The translations under genes were made by a program, and so were the position numbers. The notes beneath the pieces were generated by a model. That model did not search any database. It was not told the origin of the DNA and saw only the letters and a list, made by a program, of their open reading frames with translations. From positions 12,481-22,676 of the forward strand of contig RWJK01001680.1 in NCBI GenBank assembly GCA_004335835.1: a stretch of DNA of 10,196 bases. The letters are read 5' to 3'. This document shows, in pieces, positions 1-7,653 of the stretch (position 1 is its first letter; each line of letters opens with the position of its first letter). The DNA is from Scenedesmus sp. ARA3. Taxonomy: Eukaryota; Chlorophyta; Chlorophyceae; Sphaeropleales; Scenedesmaceae.

Positions 1-70
1 TGTGGTTTGAATGGAGCTAGGATGCAGTGTGGTTTGAATGGAGCTAGGATGCAGTGTGGTTTGAATGGAG
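1..70. repeat. 27-bp tandem repeat, about 2.6 copies
   Basis: The unit begins tgtggtttgaatggagctag and ends gatgcag. Copies one (1-27) and two (28-54) are identical. The third (55-70) breaks off after tttgaatgga. The array may extend left of the window. It lies upstream of the recognisable part of the methionine gamma-lyase-like gene, probably in an intron. The next 230 bases (71-303) hold a short (CAG)n tract at about 120-142 and no exon I can recognise. Confidence 0.9.
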
Positions 71-119
71 GTTCATGCTTCACAAAGGTGATGGTTGCCC
101 CTGCAACACCTCACCTGAA

Positions 120-142
120 GCAGCAGCAGCAGCAGCAGCAGC
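120..142. repeat. (CAG)n microsatellite
   Basis: About seven uninterrupted CAG units follow cctgaag. This is the only clear CAG tract in gene 1 that reads CAG on the sense strand. The intronic tracts further on read CTG on the sense strand. Confidence 0.9.
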
Positions 143-303
143 GCATCTGCACTGTCGCACGCATTCAGCAGCAACCATCAACATTCAGGCATTTCTGTTG
201 CTGCTGGCTTCTGAGGATGTGGCAGTCATCTGGCTCTCGATAGCATCACCAGTCCGCATGACCGACAAGTGCTATCCACTTTTGCGGCAACACCGCATTG
301 CAG

Positions 304-372
304 GGAGCTGCGGCGTGCTGACGGCGGGCTGTACTGGGAGGCGCTTGCAACAATTGTAAAGCCGGGTGTTGC
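304..372 (+). pseudogene. Ghost copy A' of methionine gamma-lyase-like exon A (5' part)
   Basis: After a cag acceptor, ggagctgcggcgtgctgacg runs parallel to the start of true exon A at 421, offset 117 bases. It encodes a diverged ELRRADGGLYWEALATIVKPG against ELPLAADGGLNWEALASAIKPG. Similarity stops after the KPGV codons. There is no HIQRS..RPTLT continuation and no matching donor, so the copy cannot replace exon A. It is a partial tandem exon duplication that kept its 3' splice site. Confidence 0.75.
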
Positions 373-420
373 ATCGCATCTCAATCACACATGTGTCACG
401 TGCCACTGCCTGCTTTGCAG

Positions 421-737
421 GGAGCTGCCGCTTGCTGCTGATGGCGGGCTAAATTGGGAGGCCCTTGCAAGCGCCATCAAGCCGGGCGTCACCAAGGTGG
501 CGCACATCCAACGCTCCTGCGGCTACGCGCTGCGGCCCACGCTGACCGTGGCAGAAATTGGGCGCGCTGTGCAGGTGGGTGGGATGACGCAGCAGCGTAG
601 CACCGCACAGGGCATAGGAAGTGCAGTTGGGCGAGCGGGTGGGCGCAGCGGCGTAGCAGTTCCACCTTGATGGCGGTGAGTGCCACACGTTATGGATGCA
701 CATGATATCAACATGGTGTGAGCCTGAGTCGATACAC

Positions 738-779
<42 letters not shown>

Positions 780-780
780 G

Positions 781-816
<36 letters not shown>

Positions 817-1202
817 AGATCATCAAGGCGCAGGACCCCAACGTGCTGGTGCTGGTTGACAACTGCTACGGCGAGTTCACCGAGGAGCAGGAGCCCACAG
901 CGGTGGGCGCAGGTGCGTGACCTGTCAGGCTGCTTATCCAGCTGATGTGTGGTGCCTTGGCTGTCTAGGTTGTGTTTATGGCAGTGCATGCACTGTACGC
1001 GTCCCGCCCCTCGCCCAGCACGCCTCTGCTGGCGTCCACAGAGGTAGGGCACTCTCTCACTCTCGACCGACACTGACTATCCTGATCAACATCGCATGAA
1101 AGCGTGACCGCAGCTCTTGCAAGCAACACACTGGAGCAACAGCAGACACATACACAGTAGCAGCAAACCCACAGCAGGAGCCCAGAGCAGTGGGCGCAGG
1201 TG

Positions 1203-1238
<36 letters not shown>

Positions 1239-2990
1239 GTGCTGCGTGCTGCGTGCATTGTAAGCAGCAGCCGAAACAGCAAACAGCGGTGGGTGCTGTT
1301 GTGTGGTGCTGCTGCTGCTGTTGCTGCCGCTGCCGCTGCTGCTGCTTCGGGCGTGGCAACATGTGGCAATGTATTATGCCTTGTGCGTGTGCAGATCTGA
1401 TTACTGGCAGCGACGTCAAGAGCGCACACGGCACACTGCGGCGCCAACAGCAGCGACACCCTCCTCTCAATGTTAATTGCACCTTGCTTTGTTGATGTGT
1501 GGTTGCAGACCTCGTCATGGGCAGCCTGATCAAGAATGCGGGCGGCACGCTGGCACCAGGCGGCGGCTATGTGGCGGGCCGCGCTGACCTGGTGGCGGCT
1601 GTGGGGGCGCGGCTGGCGGCACCGGGCATCGGCACAGATGCGGGCGGCGTGCCTGGCACAACCATGCGCATCCTGTTCCAAGGTAGGTGGAGGACTGGCT
1701 GTTGCAGTGTATGCTTTGTTGCATTTTCGCTACTGCTTCAGCTGTATTCCATATCAGCACTTTATGGTGACAGAAAATACATCTGTCTCCCGCCCTCTTG
1801 TCACATGCAGGGCTGTTGTTGGCCTCACAAACGATGGGTGAAGCCATCAAAGGCGGCCGCCTAGTAGCTGAGGTCATGAGCTGGCTAGGGTTCAAGGTGG
1901 TGCCAAACACACATCATCTCCCACCTGTACCTCAGCCTTCCTAGTCGCTTTGTTGTCTGCAGGCCTGTTCCTGGCCTCACAAACAACAGGGGAGGCCATT
2001 AAAGGCGGCCGCCTAGTGGCTGAGGTCATGAGCCGGCTAGGGTTCAAGGTGGTGCCAGGCCCTGCACCAGGCCTGCCTAATCCCCCGAGCATGATTACTG
2101 CTGTGGAGATGGGCAGCAGGGAGGGTATGGTGGCCTTCTGCAAGGGCATCCAGCTGGCGTGCCCAGTGGGGTCATACATCCGGCCAGAGCCAGGTGTGTA
2201 CTATTTAATCTGATCAAAGAATGCTGTTGATTCCTATACCTTGAGAAGTAAAGGTGTCTGTGATTAGTTTGTGGTTCACAGCAACGTAAATACGGAGGCG
2301 TGTTGCCAGTGGTTGGGTGGGCATTTATGAGGGGATGGGCAGCAGGGAGGGTATGGTGGCCTTCTGCAAGGGCATCCAGCTGGCGTGGCCAGTGGGGTCG
2401 TACATGTGACCGGAGCCAGGTGGGGACTCGCATTGCAGGGGATTAGGGTAATATGTTTGCACAGCATGCTGTTTATTCAGCATGCCATGAGTCAGCAATA
2501 GCAACACCTAAAAAATATATTGACCTCACACATGTGCACGCCTGCTGCTGCTCGTGTCTTCTGCAGGCGTCACCGCCGGCTATGGCGACAAGGTCATCTT
2601 TGCAAACGGCACCTTCATTGATGGCAGCACCGCTGCTAACCAGGTCAACATGTGACAACTCAAACCTGACTCGCTTCTTCACTGCGGTGCTGCATACCTG
2701 CAGGCGTCACTGCTGGGTATGGCGACGAGGTCATCTTTGCAGATGGCACCTTCATTGATGGCAGCACAGCAGAGCTCTCTGCTGATGGCCCCATCAGGCC
2801 GCCCTATGTGGTGTACTGCCAGGGCGGTACACACTGGACGCACTGGGCGCTGGCAGTAGAGTCAGCGCTCGTTAGTTTAGCGGAGGCTGGCGTAGTGCCG
2901 CCAGCGGCAGCAGCAGCTGGTGATAGTAGCAGTAGCAGTAGCAGCAGCAGTGCGGAGCTACAGGAAGAACAAGCTGTGCTGGTGTGCTAA
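421..2990 (+). CDS. Methionine gamma-lyase-like / aluminium resistance family PLP enzyme (C-terminal five exons)
   Basis: Exons 421-574, 819-912, 1509-1682, 1963-2193 and 2704-2990 all have AG/GT borders and join in phase to give 312 residues ending in TAA. Visible in order: ELPLAADGG and HIQRS.GY..RPTLT (exon A); VDNCYGEF, whose Asp should contact the cofactor ring nitrogen; then GSLIKNAGG, with the expected PLP Schiff-base lysine at fragment residue 91 (AAG at 1532-1534); APGIGTDAGG, LFQG and a GEAIKGG helix; then FCKGIQ, SY.RPEP, IELSADGPIR-like and YCQGGTHWTHW. This is the fold-type I family known as 'aluminium resistance protein' or YnbB-like, usually about 410-430 residues, so roughly 110-140 N-terminal residues lie upstream. 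Members are related to cystathionine/methionine lyases, but the true substrate is not established. The Ala/Ser-rich tail (about 2900-2955) is not typical. The family is sure and the exon borders are likely; the activity is inferred. Confidence 0.88.
739..816 (+). repeat. (CTG)n tract forming the 3' end of an intron
   Basis: About 26 CTG units with a few TTG/GTG interruptions run directly into ctgcag, the 3' splice site of exon B (exon starts at 819). The repeat therefore occupies the place normally held by the pyrimidine tract. It is CTG on the sense strand. Long Leu, Cys or Ala runs read through it are not genes. Confidence 0.92.
1171..1201 (+). pseudogene. Ghost copy B' of the 3' end of exon B
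   Basis: The segment agcaggagcccagagcagtg followed by ggcgcagg repeats the last coding bases and the donor border of exon B (agcaggagcccacagcggtg, 886-905), offset 287 bases. It preserves the cag|gtg donor-like junction. It sits inside the intron between exons B and D, next to a (CTG)n tract. It is short, so chance plays a larger part here than for the other copies. Confidence 0.6.
1203..1237 (+). repeat. (CTG)n microsatellite in intron
   Basis: About eleven CTG units lie immediately after ghost B' (gcgcaggtgggctgctg). CTG is on the sense strand of the host gene. Confidence 0.9.
1306..1345 (+). repeat. Interrupted (CTG/CCG)n tract in intron
   Basis: CTG units interrupted by TTG and CCG lie about 50 bases upstream of the acceptor of ghost D'. 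As elsewhere in this gene, the sense strand reads CTG. Confidence 0.8.
1395..1455 (+). pseudogene. Ghost copy D' of the PLP-lysine exon
   Basis: After a gtgtgcag acceptor, the sequence follows the start of true exon D at a 114-base offset. It reads DLITGSDVKSAHGTL against DLVMGSLIKNAGGTL. The lysine codon survives, but the surrounding Leu-Ile and Asn-Ala-Gly-Gly residues are lost and homology fades after about 60 bases. No donor matching the parent exon exists, so it cannot supply the active-site segment. Confidence 0.7.
1811..1903 (+). pseudogene. Ghost copy E1 of the 5' part of exon E
   Basis: It lies 152 bases ahead of exon E2 (1963), with about a dozen mismatches in 95 bases. It keeps the acceptor atgcag and the correct entry phase, encoding G-LLLASQTMGEAIKGG through GFKVVP. 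Homology ends abruptly at gtggtgcca. Reading on gives a stop around 1943. Splicing at the gtggtg inside it would leave phase 0, which exon E2 cannot accept. Using E1 therefore truncates the enzyme before SY.RPEP. Confidence 0.88.
2331..2423 (+). pseudogene. Ghost copy E3 of the 3' part of exon E
   Basis: This is a near-identical repeat of the end of exon E2 at a 226-base offset, from gatgggcagcagggagggta through the codons for GMVAFCKGIQLA to a ccaggtg donor. Where the parent reads TACATCCGG, the copy reads TACATGTGA, placing an in-frame stop two codons before the donor. It has no acceptor at its left border. It is noncoding and probably recent, judging by its low divergence. Confidence 0.9.
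2567..2643 (+). pseudogene. Ghost copy F1 of the 5' part of exon F
   Basis: It lies 137 bases ahead of true exon F2 and has the same cttctgcag or cctgcag acceptor and entry phase. It encodes VTAGYGDKVIFANGTFIDGST against VTAGYGDEVIFADGTFIDGST. It then diverges to AANQVNM followed by TGA. A cag|gtc at 2643 could act as a donor, but it would join exon F2 out of frame. The copy lacks the ELSADGPIR and QGG..WTHW segments, so it cannot complete the protein. Confidence 0.88.
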
Positions 2991-3020
2991 CCCTGGCAGA
3001 GGCAACATTGGAGCATGTGG

Positions 3021-3054
3021 GCTGGTTATATGGGCACGCTGGTTATATGGGCAC
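3021..3054. repeat. 17-bp perfect tandem duplication
   Basis: gctggttatatgggcac occurs twice head to tail in the 3' flank of the methionine gamma-lyase-like gene, just before ghost F3. It is a very local duplication in a region rich in larger ones. Confidence 0.9.
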
Positions 3055-3084
3055 AACTACCTGTGCTCCTTCAACTGTAGTTAT

Positions 3085-3160
3085 TGAGTTGCACTGCCAG
3101 GGCGGCGCACACATGACGCACTGGGCGCCTTCAGTGCAGTCAGCCCTCGTGAGCCTACTT
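3085..3160 (+). pseudogene. Ghost copy F3 of the 3' part of the last exon
   Basis: It repeats the QGG..WTHW region of exon F2 at a 278-base offset, downstream of the true stop. It reads HCQGGAHMTHWAPSVQSALVSL against YCQGGTHWTHWALAVESALVSL. The first Trp of the parent is replaced by Met. It falls after the TAA at 2988-2990 and has no recognisable acceptor, so it should be 3' UTR or flank. Confidence 0.82.
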
Positions 3161-3270
3161 CAATCATATGCCAACCTACATGTGTTGCCAGCGTCACAAA
3201 TAGACGCTTTGTAGCTTCTAGCCATGAATAGCTTGGCTGGTAACAAGATGCAAATTTTGCGAGAGGATAG

Positions 3271-3275
3271 TTACA
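3271..3275 (-). promoter_or_regulatory. Candidate TGTAA poly(A) signal of the glycosyltransferase
   Basis: On the minus strand a TGTAA stands about 95 bases past the stop codon at 3372-3370. TGTAA is the established polyadenylation signal of many green algae. The motif is short, so the position supports it but does not prove it. No TGTAA is seen on the plus strand between the end of gene 1 and this gene. Confidence 0.45.
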
Positions 3276-3369
3276 TGTGGGTCCTGGGACCATCTCTGAT
3301 GTGACTACCTGAAGGCGTCACAGCATTTCACCCCAAAATGTAGCGTGCATGATTCGAACATGTGACCAG

Positions 3370-5009
3370 TCAATCAGTGGCAACTCTGCTCTCTGCTGCA
3401 GCAACACGCTGCTTCTCAACAGCGCTTCTGTTTGAGACAGCTTTAGCCAGCTGCTCCCTCTCAACAGTCCAGCGCTTGTTAGGCGCCTCTGTATCTCCCC
3501 ATTGGCTGCTGTAGTGGTTCCGCACATTCTGCGCAGTGGTGTTGCCCAGTTGACCAAAGAATTCTGGCGCCATGACACACAGCCGCATGCTGCGTGCTCT
3601 TGCATACACATCCGGATCAGTCCATGCAGCACGCGCAATATCTGCAGCACTGAAAGTGTCATACAGCCCTAATGCATCACATAAGCCAGCCGTCCACATC
3701 CCCGGGCCGGTGTGAATGTGCACAAAGTGATCGTGCGTGCATTGCACGCCTTGCTCGAGACTCTTGATTGCACGCTGCAACGTGGCACGCAATACAGGAT
3801 GCCCCGGCACGGATGCAATCGCCCACTGGCACATGTGCACATCGTTTTCCAGCCCAACCACCATGCTGCAGTCATCCCAAGTCACATTATGGTACTGCAA
3901 GGCACCAGCAGACCTCCAGCTGCTGTTGTCTGATACAAATGCAGGCGAATCCGGCAGCCGAGGTCGTGGCGGGAACCAATTTGCCAGCGGCTGCAAGCAC
4001 CCTGTGTCTATGTCTGCATACACCCCGCCATATGCATACAGCACAGCGTAGCGCCAGAAATCTGCGCGCATGACACCCAAAGGATATGCCGCATACAGTG
4101 CAGCTACTGCTGGCCCATAGAATTCGGCAATAAATGCTGCTGCTTCTGTGTCATTCAGGAGGCTTGCATTCATCGAGGGGTTGAGTGAGGTCCAGCTGGA
4201 CCGCAGCTTGGATGCTCTCTCGCCGAGCTCTTTTGTCTTGCTGGTCTGCCACAGCAGCTGCTGTTGAATGGCTGCGCTGCTGTCGAAGGGGGTGCTGCTG
4301 CTCCAAGGTGCTGCCAGGGCCGCTCTGCAGCACAACAGGACATGTGATCACACAGTGGCGGCAGTAAAGCATGCAACTGCAATAGCAGCGCAGAGTATCA
4401 CACACATACAGTGGCAATGTATGCAGCTGCCAGCTGCCAGCTGCTTCGGAAGCAAGTACTGTGGCAGCCATAGAAAGGTGCTCAGCAGGCATCAAGTGTG
4501 TCAAAATGCGCTCTGATGAACTGCTGTGCCTGAGTGCTGATGGGCAAAGGCCTGTCCTTGTCCTTCTCTAGTTTACACGCTGAAGAACACAAACTCAGGC
4601 AGGCTTGCCCGCTTCTGATGCGTAGGATTTGTTAGTTGTCACGGACAAAGCGAACACATGCTCTATGCACGCAAAACATGCTAGCACTACCCAGAACCCT
4701 CTGCGGCTCACTGAGAATTGCAGCAGAGCTGGCCAACTAGTTTGCTTTTTTGAGTGACGTTAAGTTCTGCCGTCCTTACTTGGTCAGCTGTTCAAATGTC
4801 GGCTTGCTGCTCTCAGCACAGGGCTCTGGAGGCTGCAGCAGCAGCTGCAGTTTCAGCGATGTAGTGCGCTGTTGAAGCAATGGCTGCAGCCACAACAGCC
4901 CAGCCCAGCTGCAGCTAAGTGCAACTGCTGTTGCTAGAAGGGTAGCCACGAGGCATACCCTGCTGCACTGGTGAGTGGGCTGGGTCTTGTGCAGCGGAAG
5001 GGACTTCAT
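3370..5009 (-). CDS. Type II membrane glycosyltransferase with DXD motif (GT32/OCH1-like), complete
   Basis: Exon 1 is 5009-4780 and exon 2 is 4324-3370; the 455-base intron has borders GTAAGG and GTGCTGCAG. The join AA|A restores a lysine codon and gives 394 residues. Exon 1 encodes a short cytoplasmic head and one hydrophobic anchor (about residues 18-43), as in Golgi enzymes. The catalytic part has LLWQT (100-104), then RADFWRYAVLYAYGGVYADI with the DID metal/nucleotide-sugar motif at 181-183, HTGPGMWT (281-288) and RNHYSSQW near the end, the usual order in glycosyltransferases with the DXD sugar-binding region. Six Asn-X-Ser/Thr sites in exon 2 fit a lumenal domain. It probably transfers a sugar from a nucleotide donor onto a glycan or lipid in the Golgi; donor and acceptor cannot be read from sequence. 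No ghost copies of its exons are seen. Gene model inferred from phase and family fit. Confidence 0.88.
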
Positions 5010-5079
5010 CCGCTGTGGAATTGCTGCTGTCGCAGCAGTAGAAGTGCGTCTGACGGCTGGGGTGATTTGTAATCCCTCC

Positions 5080-5115
5080 TCCTGCTGCTGGAGCTGCTGC
5101 TGCTGCTGCTGCTGG
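5080..5115. repeat. (CTG)n tract upstream of the glycosyltransferase
   Basis: CTG units on the plus strand (cctgctgctggagctgctgc and on) lie 75-105 bases upstream of the minus-strand start codon. They read CAG on the sense strand of that gene, unlike the intronic tracts of its neighbours. Confidence 0.85.
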
Positions 5116-5130
5116 CTGACTGGCTGACTG

Positions 5131-5155
5131 TAATGTAATGTAATGTAATGTAATG
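5131..5155. repeat. (TAATG)5 pentanucleotide array
   Basis: Five perfect taatg units follow ctggctgactggctgactg, itself a small ctgactgg duplication. The array lies about 125-145 bases upstream of the glycosyltransferase start, in its 5' leader or promoter. Confidence 0.92.
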
Positions 5156-5239
5156 TATGGCTGCAGCTGCTATGACTGTTGCTCCTGCTCCTGCTCCTTT
5201 TAAGACCAAATTATTGAAGTGTTAAGTTCCCTGCAGTGT

Positions 5240-5500
5240 AACTAGTCCAGCCTTAGATGCAGAAGCAGCTGCTTGGGTGCAGTCAACCTGGCACCAAGTG
5301 CAGCCTCTCTGCAGTTGCACAAAGGCGCGGGCCATGCCAGTCAAACATGGCAAAACCGGTCGGTCTGAAACGTGGTAACAAAGTTGATACTTACTTTTGA
5401 GGTTTGTATGAGGTGAAACGTTGCCTTGCTTATGTCCTCGAGCAACGAGGCAAGCTTTGGACTCAATCGAAGTGGACGGTGCCGACGGATGATACCTGAT
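5240..5500 (-). pseudogene. Decayed Ty1/copia reverse-transcriptase fragment
   Basis: The minus-strand translation contains RYHPSAPSTSIESKACLVARGHKQG and, about 30 residues on, GMARAFVQLQRGCTWCQVDCTQA. These match the start of the Ty1/copia reverse-transcriptase domain, where (K/Y)KARLVA(K/R)G(F/H).Q is followed by a leucine-rich stretch and (L/H)(H/W)Q(V/M)DV..AFL. Key residues have decayed: KAR is KAC, and DV.QAFLNG is DCTQAAASAS. The usual spacing (..ETFAPVV..) is disrupted. No integrase, YVDD box or long terminal repeat is visible, so it is a small retrotransposon relic between two host genes. Confidence 0.65.
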
Positions 5501-5569
5501 TGACTGCACACAGCTGAGATTCAAACACGAGTGACTTGGCGTGCAAGAGTCTGCAAATCTGGTGTCCAC

Positions 5570-7145
5570 TTCTTGATTTTCTGGCCTCAGACCATACGGT
5601 GCATGTGGTCACCTTGTTGCTATATACGCTGCCGCTGGTGCTGCAGTTGGTTTGAAGAGTGCTGCTATAACTCTGAGCAGCATGCCGACGTTAATACACA
5701 AACATCCGAGGCACCTGCCTCGGTTGTGTCGACCTGTACCAGGTGCAGCCTCTGCACCGGTGCAGGCTGTCAGCGGACTGCAGCCCACACGTGAACCTAA
5801 CGCTGCGCTAAGTGTAGATGTCATTTAATATTACGAGTTGAGTTGAAGGATTGACTACTGACGTTTGCAACAGGTCACGAGGCTACCAGCTTCTGTAATC
5901 GATCGCACGAGGCACGCAGCTATAGCAGTGGCAGTACATGCGCAGTGAGCAACTTGAGATCCATGCACCGCAGCTCAACAAGACATGCTATACTACGGTA
6001 GTGGATGGCCCGGGGGCAGTCTGTGCAGGTTGCTTGGCTTGTCAATGGAAGTAGGGCTCATGCCGCATTAATGAGGGCCTGGCTGCATTATGATCGAGTG
6101 GTGACTGCTGATCATGGGATCCCTTTGCTCATGTCAATGCTGAGTGGTAAACCACCAATGAGGTGGTGCCTGCACAATTTTCATCAGGGCATTTTCAAGG
6201 CATATGTGGAGCTTGGCCGCATGTCCCTGCTTCAGCTGTGTCTGAGGGGGCATATGGGGTAGAATGTAGGTTGCGTGATTCGCACTTGTGCGCACACACG
6301 TAGCCTCCAACGGGCGCCCCTGAAGAAAGGGTGAGACCGCTCTCCACACTACCTTCGGGTACCGGTGGATTGCAATATGGTCTGGCTGCAGGTATCTGCT
6401 GTGGGTCGCTCTACATGAGTTGATGGCCATAGAGTGCCACTAATCAGCCGTCTAGGCCCCCTCGGCCCCTAAACTTACGCGCCAGGCACACCAAAGCTCG
6501 GCCGCGTAGCTCCTATTCCTATTCCTATGGCATTGCTTGACTTTGTCTGTCAGCTGCTTTTGACAACCACTGTGCCAGTATGCTGGTGTGACTGCACCTG
6601 CATCTTGCAACTGGACGGAACAACGAGCCTAAAACTCATCAGCAGACTCAAACATCATTTTGTGATGATGTGCAATGGCGGCAAACCAACATGATGCTGC
6701 CCTGCTGATTCACGTGATGGTTAGCCCACTGGACACACGTATCCAGCTTGTACGACACACCGTTACCGGTGCATATGCATGTGAAACTGACCACTGCAGA
6801 CGAACCAAGCCGCAACTCATTAGCACGACTGTGGGGGTCGGACTAGTCCATTTTTCACAAAAATCTTGAAGGTTATCGAAGGGCTCTGCCACACCGCAGT
6901 ACCAAAGGGTTATAACGTGCACCGCCTGAGCTGCCCAGCGCGTACATGTACAGCAACAGCCTCACACACTGGGGCACGTGCGCCCCTGCTGCACAATACA
7001 ACGCAGTACATTTGTGGACTGAGAACTGCCTCAGGCACAGGTCAACAAGCCGCTTCTCCGCTCTCAGGGTGATGGTGAGTGAACCCAGCACAAGGTCAGC
7101 TATGCTGAGCGATGCTTCCAAAACAGCATATGCCTCCTAACCACT
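5570..7145. other. Gene-poor intergenic stretch
   Basis: No conserved protein motif is recognised on either strand across about 1.6 kb. An 85-codon open frame on the plus strand (6005-6262, starting MARGQSVQVAWLVNG) has ordinary amino-acid composition. It could be an exon or a transposon remnant, but I do not recognise it and it has no clear splice context. No tRNA fold, terminal inverted repeat or long tandem array was found. This interval should include the 3' flank of the ABC-F gene and the promoter region upstream of the glycosyltransferase leader. Confidence 0.5.
6512..6529. repeat. (CCTATT)3 hexanucleotide repeat
   Basis: Three cctatt-like units (the last reading cctatg) follow gccgcgtagct. 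This is a short microsatellite in the gene-poor interval. Confidence 0.75.
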
Positions 7146-7150
7146 CATGG

Positions 7151-7362
7151 CTGCTGCAGCATGCTGCCTTGCTGCTTCACTACCTTTACCAGCACCTTAT
7201 CTCTGTACGCCGCCACCCCTCCCTCAGCCTGCCACTTGCTAACCCCTGCAGCCCCCTTCAGCACAGTCACCTCCCCAGCTGCCTGGCCAGCCTGCTGTGC
7301 CTCAGGCTGGGGCCTGACAGATGTGCCGCTGTCAGGACCAGCAGGGGAACCGGCCTCAGGGC
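7151..7362 (-). pseudogene. Third copy of the ABC-F C-terminal coding segment
   Basis: The minus strand encodes [21 protein letters not shown] onward, then [20 protein letters not shown] and [21 protein letters not shown] with a stop. It is nearly identical to the end of the true last exon but about 510 bases downstream of it. The reading frame is intact; the EPTNHLD and SHD motifs are not repeated. It may be 3' flank or an alternative terminal exon. Confidence 0.75.
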
Positions 7363-7398
7363 CAAACGCCATCAGCTGCCTCTTCTCCTGCTTATGCC

Positions 7399-7600
7399 TG
7401 CTGCAGCAGGCTGCCCTGCTGCCTGACCACCTTTGCCAGCACCTTATCCTTGTACGCCGCCACACCTCCCTCAGCCTGCCACTTGCTGACCCCTGCTGCT
7501 CCCTTCAGCACAATGACTTCACCAGCTGCCAGGCCAGCCTGCTGCGCCTCAGGCTGGGGCCTGACAGATGTGCTGCTGTCAGGACCAGTGACACCAGCCC
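7399..7600 (-). pseudogene. Second copy of the ABC-F C-terminal coding segment
   Basis: This copy lies 262 bases downstream of the true tail (aligned on agcaccttatc at 7438 and 7700) and 247 bases from the third copy (7191). The frame again stays open through [40 protein letters not shown] and [19 protein letters not shown] to a stop. It begins inside the same low-complexity insertion as the parent, so all three share one left break zone. It carries no ATPase motif. Confidence 0.75.
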
Positions 7601-7653
7601 CAGCTCCAACAGCTGCTCGATATGTGGTTGCATTGCGCTGCCTGCTCAGCTGC

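Larger units (their letters stand above)
5006..5209 (-). other. Possible upstream ORF in the glycosyltransferase leader
   Basis: A 67-codon reading frame begins at ATG 5209 and stops at TGA 5008-5006, overlapping the main start codon as ATGA. It is filled with a Ser run from the (AGC)n tract and repeats from the pentanucleotide array, so it has no protein-like character. If the transcript starts upstream of 5209 it could act as a translational brake. The transcript start is unknown. Confidence 0.25.

Noticed and set aside
449..1681. Minus-strand open frames of 100-240 codons rich in Ser, Gln or Ala
   Set aside because: They are antisense to well-supported exons and owe their length to (CTG)n/(CAG)n tracts, which lack stops in all frames. 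No family motif is visible.
1811..2193. E1 and E2 as mutually exclusive alternative exons
   Set aside because: E1 covers only the first 40% of E2 and has no donor in the correct phase, so the product would be truncated. True mutually exclusive exons should be interchangeable.
3340..3365. tRNA B-box-like gttcgaatc on the minus strand
   Set aside because: No acceptor stem, A box or cloverleaf could be built around it, and it falls just past the stop of the glycosyltransferase.
6005..6262. 85-codon plus-strand open frame as a gene
   Set aside because: The composition is protein-like but I recognise no motif, and there is no repeated, spliced or operon-type context. It is mentioned under the gene-poor interval only. 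A translated database search would decide.
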